A stretch of 64,000 nucleotides of DNA. Origin: Rhodopirellula sp. (GTDB lineage Bacteria > Planctomycetota > Planctomycetia > Pirellulales > Thermoguttaceae). Where the stretch lies: NCBI GenBank assembly GCA_012728855.1, contig JAAYEH010000380.1, positions 1 to 64,000 of the forward strand, given 5' to 3'. This document shows, piece by piece, positions 47,700 through 56,185 of this stretch (within the stretch, counting starts at the first letter, position 1; each line of letters starts with the position of its first letter). The notes under the pieces were generated by a model. That model searched no databases. It was given only the letters and a program-made list of their open reading frames with translations, and was not told where the DNA came from. The position numbers were made by a program, and so were the translations under genes.

Positions 47700-49091
47700 T
47701 CAACGCTCGTCGGAGAGCAGGCAGAGAACGTCGAGCGTCTGGACGGCGCGCTCGGGATTTCGAAGGCGATCGGGCGGCATACCTTCTTCCCAGATCGCCA
47801 GGGCGTAGCGTAAATAAGCCTCCCGCGAACGGGCCTGCAAAGCGTCGCCGAGTTCGTCTCGCATGAGGGGCCAAAGGGATCGCAGTTGCCGGAGGCTCTC
47901 CGCGTCGCCGTAAATCGACTCGCGAACGAGGTCGTCCAGTTGGCTCAGTCGCTGCTGCGCGGCGGGGCAGGACGCTTTAAGACTACCGGAGGGCGCCTGC
48001 ACTGCGGTCGGAGAAGAAGTCGGCAACGTCGTTTTCTCGAAGCGGGCGTGGGCGGCGTGCGCCTGGGTGCGTTCGATTGCCGGCCGGGCTTGGGACGCCG
48101 TCGCAGTCGGGGGGGAGGGCGGCGCAGATTCGGTGGCTGAGACACAGGGCGCGGGATCCGCTTCGTCCGGCGACGGCCCATCCAACAAGGAAGCCTCCAA
48201 CGCTTCCAGCAGTTCCAGCCCCAAGGCCGAGAGACCGGCGAGATCGACGTCGAGATGGCTTTTCGAAAGTTCCGACGCAAGCAGCGAGGTGCGCCGGCAT
48301 TGCATTGCGCGCTGGATCAGGCGTGGCCAGGCGTCGACCGGCATCCAAGCGGCTGGAACGTCACCGGTGATACGGAGCGTCGTGACATCGTAGAGCCGCT
48401 CGGCCCGCCGCTGCTCCTCGGCGTCGTGCGCAAGGGCCACGATGCGAAAGGGACGGCGCGAGGAGAACTTCAAACTTGTCGAAAAGGAGAAGGCGGTTCG
48501 GCACTCCGGAGGAAGGCAGTTGATCACGCCCGCGATGATATGTTCGGCGGGCGGGCCGCCGATCAACGCCAGCGTTCTTGAACCAAGCGCCGCCTGGACC
48601 AACGCGCCCATCCAGTCCGGTCCAGGATGGACGAGCAGGCGACCGAGCAGTCCGCGGTCGACCGCCAAGGCACGACCGGAAAGCCGGAAGGGGGTGAGTC
48701 GCGACGGCGGGTCGTCGTGGACGCGAATCGATCCTCCCGCCAGGGCCGCGCGGACCAAAGCGAAGGGATTGTTGCTAAAACGGGCCAGAACGGCCGGCGG
48801 CACCACCAGACTCTGCGTATAAACTCTCGCTCCGCCTCGGCCGCTGTACTCCCAGCCGGCGGGCGTGGTGCGGCTGACGCAAAAAGCACCGCTGGGCAAC
48901 GGGTGGAAATTGATGCTGGCGGCACCGGGAGTGGAGGTCAGCAAGGCGTCGTGGGACGGTCCCCAGGCAGCCAACTCGCGGAGGTCTCTTTCGCCAATGC
49001 CCGGGCTGGCCGCCACGATCTGGTAACCGGCGGCGCGGCCGGTTACGGCCGACGTGAACACCGCTTGTTCGATCCATTCCGCGTCGTTCAC
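47700..49091 (-). CDS. GAP1-type GTPase-associated protein
   Basis: 463 residues. The N-terminal part reads WIEQAVFTSAVTGRAAGYQ, then GIGERDLRELAAWGPSHDA, and later VYTQSLVVPPAVLARFSNN and LIGGPPAEHIIAGVINCLP. This is the GAP1-N (type 2) and GAP1-M pattern of proteins that always sit beside a TRAFAC-class GTPase. The last 180 residues are Ala/Pro-rich then helical (QRLSQLDDLVRESIYGDAE). It ends the operon. The GTG at 49091 overlaps the GTPase stop as GTGA and has GAGAGG at 5 bases; the longer ATG start at 49112 is less likely. Predicted role: effector or regulator controlled by the GTPase. Confidence 0.72.
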   Translation of the reverse strand: MNDAEWIEQAVFTSAVTGRAAGYQIVAASPGIGERDLRELAAWGPSHDALLTSTPGAASINFHPLPSGAFCVSRTTPAGWEYSGRGGARVYTQSLVVPPAVLARFSNNPFALVRAALAGGSIRVHDDPPSRLTPFRLSGRALAVDRGLLGRLLVHPGPDWMGALVQAALGSRTLALIGGPPAEHIIAGVINCLPPECRTAFSFSTSLKFSSRRPFRIVALAHDAEEQRRAERLYDVTTLRITGDVPAAWMPVDAWPRLIQRAMQCRRTSLLASELSKSHLDVDLAGLSALGLELLEALEASLLDGPSPDEADPAPCVSATESAPPSPPTATASQARPAIERTQAHAAHARFEKTTLPTSSPTAVQAPSGSLKASCPAAQQRLSQLDDLVRESIYGDAESLRQLRSLWPLMRDELGDALQARSREAYLRYALAIWEEGMPPDRLRNPERAVQTLDVLCLLSDER

Positions 49092-49996
49092 TTCATCCTC
49101 TCCAATACCCATTCGAACGGCTCAATGATTCCATGCGGCTCGACGCGCAAGGGGACGCAAACGCGACCTTCACCGCGCGTGTGCCGGGAGGCACAGGCGC
49201 CTGCCACGCCGGCGGCGAAGAACTTGTGAATTCGGAAACGCTCGCGGCACTGCTGCCACAGTCCGGTGGCGTGGGTTCTGGCGAACTGCTCCGGATCGGC
49301 AACGCACTGCTCGCACTGGTCGGCTTTGGTGAAGACCAGGGCGACCGGCTTTTTCGCCCAGCCGCGTTTGGGGTCGTCGTCTAACTCGCCAAGGTAGCTG
49401 ATGAGCTTCATCGTAAAATAGTCGTTTTCGAGTTCGCCGTCCCTGAGTTGGACTGCATCGACCAGCACCAAGGCCCCCACGCACTTCTTGAGATACGAAG
49501 CGATGACGCGAAAGCTGTGAGGGTGGTCAACTTCCTCCAACAGCGCGTCGCCGGCCATGTCGGGAATGATCATTTCCAACGGACGGCGGCGTTTGCGGTG
49601 ACGGATTTGACAGTGGACCCAATTCCAGCGATCGGGTTCGTTGGGGGTTTTTTCGGGAAACTCGCAGTGCGAGAGGGCGGAGATGGCCATCTGCTGGAGC
49701 GTGATGGAAAAGGCTCCTCGGGCGAGGATCTGTAAGCGGTCGGGCCGGCGCGAGAGCATGTCCATGAGCATTCCCAGATAGACCGTCTTGCCGGCGCCGC
49801 TGGCGCCCATCGTAGCGACCATCTGCGGCAGCATCTTCTGAGTGGTGGCCTGGTGCGCCAAAGCCATCGGCGCGCCGCAGTGGTCGCAGAATTCGGCGTC
49901 GAAGGTGTTTTGCGCTTCGCAGATGTAACAAGCGACCGGAACGGCGTACTGGGCGAGCCGATACGACTGGAGCGGAACGATAACGCCCTTGGTCAT
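49088..49996 (-). CDS. Zinc-ribbon GTPase of the TRAFAC class, GAP1-associated
   Basis: 302 residues. A zinc ribbon (CYIC...CDHC; Cys23, 26, 37, 40) precedes the P-loop ATMGASGAGKTVYLG (Gly64-Thr71). The G3 box reads IPDMAGD (Asp-x-x-Gly) and the G4 box VFTKADQC (TKAD). These are GTPase motifs; the ribbon plus this short form matches GTPases that pair with GAP1 proteins. No membrane helix. The ATG at 49996 overlaps the FGE-gene stop as ATGA (4 bases), and the following gene starts on its own stop, so the three are translationally coupled. Likely role: nucleotide-gated switch of the operon. Confidence 0.85.
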   Translation of the reverse strand: MTKGVIVPLQSYRLAQYAVPVACYICEAQNTFDAEFCDHCGAPMALAHQATTQKMLPQMVATMGASGAGKTVYLGMLMDMLSRRPDRLQILARGAFSITLQQMAISALSHCEFPEKTPNEPDRWNWVHCQIRHRKRRRPLEMIIPDMAGDALLEEVDHPHSFRVIASYLKKCVGALVLVDAVQLRDGELENDYFTMKLISYLGELDDDPKRGWAKKPVALVFTKADQCEQCVADPEQFARTHATGLWQQCRERFRIHKFFAAGVAGACASRHTRGEGRVCVPLRVEPHGIIEPFEWVLERMK

Positions 49997-51225
49997 ACTC
50001 CAACCTCCTCGAGTGCTGGGGCCTCGGCTTCGCACTCGGCGGGCGGGTGCGCGCCGGGATGGGCGAGCACGAGATCGCCGACGCCCACCGCGCAACGGAA
50101 TCCGATGTTTGCTTTGCGAGCCAGCGCCGATTCACCGCTGGCGAACTGGCAGGTCGCCTGGTTTTCGAAGTAGGTGTCGAACGCGCCGCCGCGGATACAT
50201 TTCAGCGAAGGTTCCAGCAGGAGTTCCTCGCCGTCGGCGCCGCGCAGCGCGAAGTTGCCGCGGGTCCACTCCCACACGTTTCCGATAAGTTGGTAGATGC
50301 CGCCGACGCTTCCACCCTGCGTGTACTCGGCGACGGACACCGTCGCCGTGCGTCCGCCGGCCCAGAGGTTGGCCTTTTCGCGATCCATCGTGTCGCCCCA
50401 AGGATAGCGTCGCTGCAACCGACTGGTCGGCGAAACCCGCACCGGCCAACTGCCGGCCTTGACCCATTCGGCGTCGGTCGGCAGACGTTTTCCCACCCAC
50501 CGCGCATAGGCTTGCGCCTCGTACCAACTGACACCGACCACCGGGTGATCGGCCTTGTCGGACGGATAGACGCCCTCGGACCAGTAACGGGGCCCCGGCT
50601 GGCCGGACTGGTCGACAAAATCGAGTACGGCCGGCAGGACCGACGGTTCCCAAAGGGCGGCCTGCTCGTATCCGCCGGCGATCACGAATTCATGGAACTG
50701 TTCGTTGGTGACCGGGTAGCGGTCGAGAAAGAACTGTCCGACGCGAACAAGTCGGCTACGGTGGGTGGCGATTTCCTCGTCGTCGAGCTTGCCGTCATCC
50801 AGCGCGTCGTCGATCTGGCCGAGGACCACTTCTCCATCGGGTACAAGGCTCATGGCGCCGTGGAGCAAGTCGAGCGTGCGATCGAAGTCGTCCTCGTTGA
50901 GGTTATGGGCGATTTGCGGTCGCAAGAGGAGGGCGTAGCGGCCTTGCTCAAGCATCTGCCGCACCACGGCGCCCAGGTCGTTGGGGTCGGCCTGTTGCCG
51001 CGAAGGGCGGCCCCGCGCAGGCTGCGCCAAAGTTGGCTTTTGCCGTCGAACCGTTCGTCGGGTCCGGGATAGGGTCCGCAGCACCACGTACGCGGTTCCC
51101 GCTGCGCCACCGCCGGCCAAGTAAGGGTTGGAGAGATACCAGCCGCAGCCCAAGTTGGCCAGGCCGATGGCCGCGGTGGTAGCGAAAATTCCGGTGCTCG
51201 CATTGAACCATATGGGGGTATTCAA
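49993..51225 (-). CDS. Membrane-anchored FGE-sulfatase/SUMF1-fold protein
   Basis: 410 residues from TTG at 51225 (GGGAG lies 7 bases before it). Residues 8-50 contain one or two membrane segments (IFATTAAIGLANLGCGWYL). A helical middle (60-165) is followed by an FGE-sulfatase (SUMF1) domain: VRVGQFFLDRYPVTNEQF, HPVVGVSWYEAQAYARWVG, LPTDAEWVKAG, RRYPWGD, GNVWEWTRG and IRGGAFDT with IGFRCAVG at the end. The fold is clear, but the catalytic Cys pair of true formylglycine-generating enzymes is not evident, so it may only bind ligands or modify an unknown target. Part of the GTPase operon; ends in ATGA overlap with it. Confidence 0.85.
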   Translation of the reverse strand: MNTPIWFNASTGIFATTAAIGLANLGCGWYLSNPYLAGGGAAGTAYVVLRTLSRTRRTVRRQKPTLAQPARGRPSRQQADPNDLGAVVRQMLEQGRYALLLRPQIAHNLNEDDFDRTLDLLHGAMSLVPDGEVVLGQIDDALDDGKLDDEEIATHRSRLVRVGQFFLDRYPVTNEQFHEFVIAGGYEQAALWEPSVLPAVLDFVDQSGQPGPRYWSEGVYPSDKADHPVVGVSWYEAQAYARWVGKRLPTDAEWVKAGSWPVRVSPTSRLQRRYPWGDTMDREKANLWAGGRTATVSVAEYTQGGSVGGIYQLIGNVWEWTRGNFALRGADGEELLLEPSLKCIRGGAFDTYFENQATCQFASGESALARKANIGFRCAVGVGDLVLAHPGAHPPAECEAEAPALEEVGV

Positions 51226-51278
51226 TCAGTCGCTCCCGTCATGCCTGGGGTAAACCGATCCGCATTGCTGAGGAGGCT

Positions 51279-52061
51279 TCAACCCGATTTGGCCGGTTGT
51301 TTTCGGCGTCTTGCCAGGTCTCGTTGCAGCATTTCGAACTGCGCCATCACCGAGTCGAGGACCGGATCGGGGTCGCAAGCCGCAACGGACGCCGCCGGAG
51401 GTTCGTGTGCTGCTTGGGCTTCGCGCGGGGCGATGCTTTCGTGCCCGACCGGTCTATCGGCCAGCGACTCGAGGATCCGCCTCAGCCGCTTGATTTCGTC
51501 CGTCCACCGTACCCGCTCCTCGCTGATCTCGCGTTTCTGCTCAGCAAGCGCCTCGGTCATTTCGGCGGCCCGGTTGCGGACCGCTTCCAATTCGGCTTCC
51601 AGCATGGCGCGTTCTTGCTGCAAAGAGTCGCGATCGTGCCGGACTTCGACGAGTTGCTGTTTGAGTTCGGTATTGGACTGTTCCCATGCCGCGCGGAACG
51701 ACGCCTGCTCCTGCTCGATCCCTTCGAGCGTTTGCCGGATCCGATCGTCGGCCGCGGCGGCGACTTCGCCGGAATGCCCGGCTGACTGGCGCAGTCGTTC
51801 TTGTTCGTCGGCAATAGCCGCACGCTGTTGGTCCAGTTGCGCCGCTTGTCGGGAAAACGCGAGTTCCTCGTCCTCGCGCCGGCGAGACCAGGACTTCTGC
51901 TTATGGAGGAACTGTTCGGAAAGATCGTCGAGTTGAGCGAAGACTTCGGAGAAAAAGCGGTCGAATTCGCTCTGACTCTCGCAGAACTGCGAAAGGCAAC
52001 GGCGAATCCGCTCGGAATCGACGCGTTGGACCGGAGGTTCGACAGGCACGGTTGCTCGCAC
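51279..52061 (-). CDS. Long coiled-coil protein, first gene of the GTPase operon
   Basis: 260 residues from GTG at 52061; no strong ribosome-binding site is seen, so the start is less certain. Residues about 45-205 are an almost unbroken coiled coil (KSWSRRREDEELAFSRQAA, LEGIEQEQASFRAAWEQSN, RNRAAEMTEALAEQKREIS). The C-terminal 50 residues are polar (RPVGHESIAPREAQAAHEP) then end with a short helix QFEMLQRDLARRRK. No domain known. It lies 53 bases before the FGE gene on the same strand, so it likely scaffolds or anchors the cluster's products. Confidence 0.65.
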   Translation of the reverse strand: MRATVPVEPPVQRVDSERIRRCLSQFCESQSEFDRFFSEVFAQLDDLSEQFLHKQKSWSRRREDEELAFSRQAAQLDQQRAAIADEQERLRQSAGHSGEVAAAADDRIRQTLEGIEQEQASFRAAWEQSNTELKQQLVEVRHDRDSLQQERAMLEAELEAVRNRAAEMTEALAEQKREISEERVRWTDEIKRLRRILESLADRPVGHESIAPREAQAAHEPPAASVAACDPDPVLDSVMAQFEMLQRDLARRRKQPAKSG

Positions 52062-52212
52062 GATGAGTGCTGGGGAATAGCGGCGCTCGAAGTCATCACG
52101 CGCCGACTGGCCATGAGAAGTCTAGTTCAAACACCAGGGTTGAGCAAATCGGCCCGGCGCACTCGGACCGGCTCGTGAGTCGAGCGTCGGAAGAATCGCG
52201 ATAATCGTCACT
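52062..52212. promoter_or_regulatory. Divergent control region between the GTPase operon and a HEAT gene
   Basis: The interval 52062-52424 must hold the promoters for the minus-strand GTPase operon and the plus-strand HEAT gene. I cannot point to clear -35/-10 pairs. A hairpin repeat fills 52213-52273. Confidence 0.35.
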
Positions 52213-52273
52213 TGTACGTCAGGCTTTCCAGTCTGACCCGGCGTTGCGGTCGGGCTGGAAAACCTGGCGTACA
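52213..52273. repeat. Hairpin repeat (TGTACGTCAGG type)
   Basis: TGTACGTCAGGCTTTCCAG pairs with CTGGAAAACCTGGCGTACA with only wobble-type differences, around a loop containing GTTGCGG. This looks like the planctomycete repeat that surrounds the core sequence CAGGCTTTCCAG. Confidence 0.7.
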
Positions 52274-52424
52274 TGGCGCCTTACACACTCGCGGTAGTGG
52301 CTGTCAAGGGCTCCGGCAGACGTGCCGCGCGGATTGCCTCCGCGAAGGCGGTCCGCCGTTGAGGACGCCACGGTGGTCCGATAGGATAAAATGATCGGCG
52401 TCAAGGCAACGGGAGGCGCGAATT

Positions 52425-53291
52425 ATGCCGGAAGGAATCAGCAGCAAGACGGCGGAGTTGATTGCGACGTTGTGCGAGGGCACGGCGGCCGAGCGCCGTG
52501 AAGCGGCGCGAGCGCTTGGCGAAATGGGCGGTGCCTGCGCGGTGGGGGCGCTATGCGAAGCTCTGTTCAATGGTGACCTTGGAGTTCGGTTGTCGGCCGC
52601 GATGTCGTTGGGACACCTCCGGGATGGGACGGCCCTGGAGTGCCTGGCCGATGCGCTCACGGACGATGCGGCGGCGATCCGCGAAGCTGCTGCCGATGCG
52701 CTGGGGCAAATCGACGACGACCGCGTGATCGACCTGTTGTCAGCCGCCTTGGAGGATACGGCGCCCGAGGTGCGCATGGCGGCAGCCGAGGCGATGGGGC
52801 GTTTCCATGCCTCACGCAGTTCGGTCCGCCCGCCACCGGAAACCGTTGAGGGCGAAATCACGGTTCGTCTACCGAATGCCCTGCCCGAGGTCGATCGGTG
52901 CGCGACGCGGGCCGCGGAACCCTTGATCGCGGCGCTGGACGACGAAATCGGCGATGTGCGTTTGATGGCGGCGTTTGCGTTGGCGGAGTTGAAGGACGAC
53001 GGCGCCGTGGAACCGTTGGTTCGCGTGCTCGTCGAGGACGTTTCCGACGTGTCGCTGGCCGCCGCCTACGCCTTGGGTGAAATCGCCGCGATGCGAGCCG
53101 TCGGGCCGTTGATCGCGGCACTGGCTCACGAAGACCCGTTCGTTCGTTGTGCCGCGGCCGACGCGCTGGGGAAAATCCACGATGTCCGTTCGGTCGCCGC
53201 GCTGGAGGCGACGCGTTCGGACGACACACTCGAAGCCCGCGGTGCCGCCGACCGGGCATTGCGGGTGAAGCCTTCGGAACCGGCGGAATGA
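52425..53291 (+). CDS. HEAT/PBS-lyase repeat protein
   Basis: 288 residues, no signal peptide. It consists of about seven HEAT repeats of about 31 residues: REAARALGEMGG, VRLSAAMSLGHLRD, IREAAADALGQIDDDR, VRMAAAEAMGRF, VRLMAAFALAELKDDG, SLAAAYALGEIAA and VRCAAADALGKIHD. The middle (145-175) is a linker. Such solenoids bind proteins or act as phycobilin-lyase-like scaffolds; the partner is unknown. GGGAGG lies 8 bases before the ATG. It is divergent from the GTPase operon across a 363-base interval; a regulatory link is possible but unproven. Confidence 0.82.
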   Translation: MPEGISSKTAELIATLCEGTAAERREAARALGEMGGACAVGALCEALFNGDLGVRLSAAMSLGHLRDGTALECLADALTDDAAAIREAAADALGQIDDDRVIDLLSAALEDTAPEVRMAAAEAMGRFHASRSSVRPPPETVEGEITVRLPNALPEVDRCATRAAEPLIAALDDEIGDVRLMAAFALAELKDDGAVEPLVRVLVEDVSDVSLAAAYALGEIAAMRAVGPLIAALAHEDPFVRCAAADALGKIHDVRSVAALEATRSDDTLEARGAADRALRVKPSEPAE

Positions 53292-53325
53292 ATTCCGCCC
53301 CGTGAACTTGTTTGTGAACAAGTCT

Positions 53326-54873
53326 TTATCGGACAGCGGACGTCGCAGCGGCCTGTTCCGGCGACGAAGCCAGAGCGATAAGCCAATCGGCGTACTGTTT
53401 CAGCGACTCGCGGGGCCACTCGCCGGCGTCGGTTGCGGATGCCGCCAGAAGACCTTCAACGGCATGCGTACGTTCGGTCACCGCATCGAAGGGAACAACC
53501 ATCGAGGACGACTTGATCGTGTGCAGAGTTCGTGCCACGTCGCGACGAACGTCGTCGTCGGCGCCGCCGGCGGCCGCGATGGCGAGTCGCTGGCCCAAGC
53601 GTCTCGCGTGACCGCCCAATTCCCTTAGGAATGTTTGCCATAGCTCGGGCAGCACGTTCGGCGGCGGTACACACTCGCCGGGTTGTCCGATTTCGGCCGG
53701 CTCGGCCAGCGCGGTCGATGCGCCATCGTCGACGAGGCAATCGTCCTCAGCCGGGCGAGAAAATCGAGTGGGGTTGGTGTCAAAAAGCTCGGCCGCCCGT
53801 GCCGGGGACGGTTCTGGTGCAGTTATGTCCATAGGCGACGAAACGGCCGAGCTGGAAGCTTCGGAAGAACTCGGGCATACGATCGGCGGTGCGGCCGCGC
53901 AGACCGCGTCGGTAAGCTGGCGGAGCCCGGCGGCAACGGCGCCGCGCCGCGCGTCGGAAATCAATTGGTCGGCCAACTGCACGACCTCGGCCAACTGGGG
54001 CTTGGAGACCTGGGCATCCGCTCCGACGGCAACGCCCTTCTTGTGGTTGTCCAGTGTGATGATCGAGGAATAGAGCAAGACGGGAATCGAATTCAGTTGC
54101 GGGTGCTGTTTGATTCGACGGGTAAGGTGCAAACCGTCGACCTGTGGCATTTCGATATCGGCGATGACCAGGTCGCAGACGTCTTCGATGCGCCCGTTTT
54201 GCCGCAATCGCTCCTCGATCGTCTGCCATGCCTCGGCGCCGTTCTCGAAGAAGGTGAGTTGCGTATAGCCGCTGGCTCGCAGGGTATTGCCGACGGCCTC
54301 ACGAACGGTGGGAGAGTCTTCGGCGAGGAAGATCCGTAGCTGCTGGCGCGCCAGGCCGAGCGGATTGGCCACTTCGTCGACACGGAAATACTGATCCGTA
54401 ACATTGTCCAGTATCATTTCGAAGTCGAGCATCACGACCAGCCGATTGTCGCAGCGTCCCAGAGCGGTAACCGGGGTATGCGAGAGGGCGTCGAGCCCCG
54501 GCACGGCCAGGATGTTCTCCCAACTGAGCCGGTGAATCCGCTCGACGGCATCGACCAGAAACGCTGTCTGCTGCTGATTCAGGTCGGTGAGGATCATGGT
54601 CGATTCGGAATCTTCCCGCGTCGGCGTTATCCCCAGGTAGTCCAGCAGCGAAACACAGGGAATGACCTGGTTGCGAAGCTTGAAGACGCCGCGAATCGAC
54701 CGGTGCGCTTGGGGCAGCGCCGTGATCGCCGCCGCCGGCAAGACCTCGCGGACCTTGGCCACGTTGACCCCAAAGGTGTAGTCCGCCACGTCGAATACCA
54801 ACACCTCCAACTCGTTCGTGCCGCTTTCCAGCAGGATTTCTTTGTCCAGCAGGATATTACTCAAGCTCGACAT
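53326..54873 (-). CDS. CheV-type chemotaxis coupling protein with added HPt domain
   Basis: 515 residues. Residues 20-165 are a CheW-like coupling domain (LEVLVFDVADYTFGVNVAK, VIPCVSLLDYLG). Residues 178-305 are a receiver with phospho-Asp239 in IADIEMPQVDG and Lys291 in VSKPQ. After a Ser/Ala/Pro-rich linker (330-405) comes an HPt-like helical bundle with His451 in RTLHTIKSSSMVV. So phosphate could move between His451 and Asp239. CheV normally has only CheW and receiver parts; the HPt is an addition. No other chemotaxis genes are in the window, so its partner kinase is elsewhere. Start ATG 54873. Confidence 0.88.
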   Translation of the reverse strand: MSSLSNILLDKEILLESGTNELEVLVFDVADYTFGVNVAKVREVLPAAAITALPQAHRSIRGVFKLRNQVIPCVSLLDYLGITPTREDSESTMILTDLNQQQTAFLVDAVERIHRLSWENILAVPGLDALSHTPVTALGRCDNRLVVMLDFEMILDNVTDQYFRVDEVANPLGLARQQLRIFLAEDSPTVREAVGNTLRASGYTQLTFFENGAEAWQTIEERLRQNGRIEDVCDLVIADIEMPQVDGLHLTRRIKQHPQLNSIPVLLYSSIITLDNHKKGVAVGADAQVSKPQLAEVVQLADQLISDARRGAVAAGLRQLTDAVCAAAPPIVCPSSSEASSSAVSSPMDITAPEPSPARAAELFDTNPTRFSRPAEDDCLVDDGASTALAEPAEIGQPGECVPPPNVLPELWQTFLRELGGHARRLGQRLAIAAAGGADDDVRRDVARTLHTIKSSSMVVPFDAVTERTHAVEGLLAASATDAGEWPRESLKQYADWLIALASSPEQAAATSAVR

Positions 54874-55044
54874 GGCGTACTCGCGTGTTGTCGTTTTTTA
54901 CGTAGTTTCCCGAATCGGAAAACTCGGCTTAGTCTGTCAAGTCTGGTATCGGGTCGTCGCGCACCGGGAGGCCAACAACTCTTCCGTGTTCGGCACAATC
55001 GGTTTTAGCGTTACAAAGCGCGCCGCGGCAGACGGGATGCACTG

Positions 55045-55073
55045 GAGGCTGTCCGGAAACGGTGACAGGCACC
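55045..55073. repeat. Bipartite hairpin repeat, partial copy 6
   Basis: GAGGCTGTCCGGAAAC is identical to the outer arm of copy 2, but it is followed by GGTGACAGGCACC, the complement of the right inner arm. The copy is therefore a right half in minus orientation, without its left half. Confidence 0.55.
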
Positions 55074-55090
55074 CTACATCTTGTGTAAGC

Positions 55091-55153
55091 ATCGTTCGAG
55101 AAGTAACGGTCCGCCGCAAGCTGGAAGCTTACGCCACTTGTTTCTCGAACGAT
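55091..55153. repeat. Hairpin repeat (ATCGTTCGAGAA / CAAGCTGGAAGCTT type)
   Basis: ATCGTTCGAGAA at 55091 pairs perfectly with TTCTCGAACGAT ending at 55153. Inside lies GCAAGCTGGAAGCTTACGCC, which can form a smaller hairpin (AAGCT/AGCTT). Confidence 0.65.
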
Positions 55154-55189
55154 ACTAAGCGCGAGACCGATACCATGATGGAGGGAGCA

Positions 55190-56158
55190 CTATCTCGCCG
55201 TTTCACTCGTTCGCGCGTTGATGCTCATGAGGCGGGCAATTTCGTCCAGATGGCGGCGGACTGTATTCCGTTCCGCTTCGGCGAAGCTCTCGAAGGGCTC
55301 TGCCATCGTATCGCGGCAGATGCCCAGGCATGCCAGTGCGCACTTCAGCCCCTTGATTACCGAGCCGGGCCGGCTGTCGATCGCATAGAGCGTGCCGGCA
55401 ACCTGCAGGACGCACTGGTGAAGCTGTCGAGCGGTGGTGAGGTCACCGGCCTCTGCGGCGTGGAACAGGTCAACATAGAGCCGCGGATAGAGATTCGCGC
55501 CGCCGCAGACCCCGCCGTCGCCTCCCAGCAGCACCGATTCGGCCAGCAACTCCTCCGGCCCCATCAGTACGCTCCATTGCGACCGCTGCCGGGCCAGACG
55601 CAAGACATGATGGAAATGGATCAAGTCGGCCGAACTGTCCTTCAGGCCGATAACGTTGGGAAGCTCCATGGCGCGGGCGAGCGTCGGGCGGTCGAAAGCA
55701 GCTTTGGTGTGGCTGGGGATGCTGTACAACACGACGGGCCGCGGCAGTTCCTCGGTGATCCGCTCGACATAGCCGAGAAGGGAGCCGGCATCGATCGGAT
55801 GGTAATAGGGCGTGGAAAGGACCAGGGCGTCGGCCCCGGCATCGGCGGCATGGTCGGCAAGGCGGACCGACTCGACAAACGACGTATCGGTAATCCCGAC
55901 CAGCACCGGCACACGGCCGTCGACCTGCCGACACACCCGCTCGATCAGCTCTCTCCGCAGCCGATAGCTGAGGCTGGGCCCTTCGCCCGTGGTGCCCAAG
56001 AGAAACAGCCCGTGAACCCCGCCGGCGAGGATGTGCTCCACCAGACGCTCCAGACCGGCGATATCGAGAGTGTCGCGGTCCAACAACGGCGTTACCATCG
56101 GCGGGATAATGCCTCGGAGTTGCTTCGACAAACAACGGTCGCTTGCATCGTGGGTCAC
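55190..56158 (-). CDS. N-acetylneuraminate-lyase-like aldolase (DHDPS/NAL family)
   Basis: 322 residues. GTTGEG (55-60) is the pyruvate/keto-acid carboxylate loop, VLYSIPS (Tyr145) the catalytic Tyr region, and VIGLKDSS (Lys173) the Schiff-base lysine. The family includes DapA, NanA and several sugar-acid aldolases. The neighbours (sialidase-like protein, symporter, GntR regulator) favour a sialic-acid or sugar-acid lyase over lysine biosynthesis. Cytosolic, no signal peptide. The start is GTG at 56158, with GGAG 10-13 bases upstream. It begins 27 bases after the symporter gene and ends the operon. Confidence 0.85.
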   Translation of the reverse strand: MTHDASDRCLSKQLRGIIPPMVTPLLDRDTLDIAGLERLVEHILAGGVHGLFLLGTTGEGPSLSYRLRRELIERVCRQVDGRVPVLVGITDTSFVESVRLADHAADAGADALVLSTPYYHPIDAGSLLGYVERITEELPRPVVLYSIPSHTKAAFDRPTLARAMELPNVIGLKDSSADLIHFHHVLRLARQRSQWSVLMGPEELLAESVLLGGDGGVCGGANLYPRLYVDLFHAAEAGDLTTARQLHQCVLQVAGTLYAIDSRPGSVIKGLKCALACLGICRDTMAEPFESFAEAERNTVRRHLDEIARLMSINARTSETAR

Positions 56159-56185
56159 GGGCGTATGTCTCCAGGTTGTTTTTGG

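Larger units (their letters stand above)
54874..55189. other. Intergenic interval with repeat copy 6 and a hairpin
   Basis: No gene is supported. It contains the partial bipartite repeat at 55045-55073 and the hairpin at 55091-55153. Confidence 0.5.
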
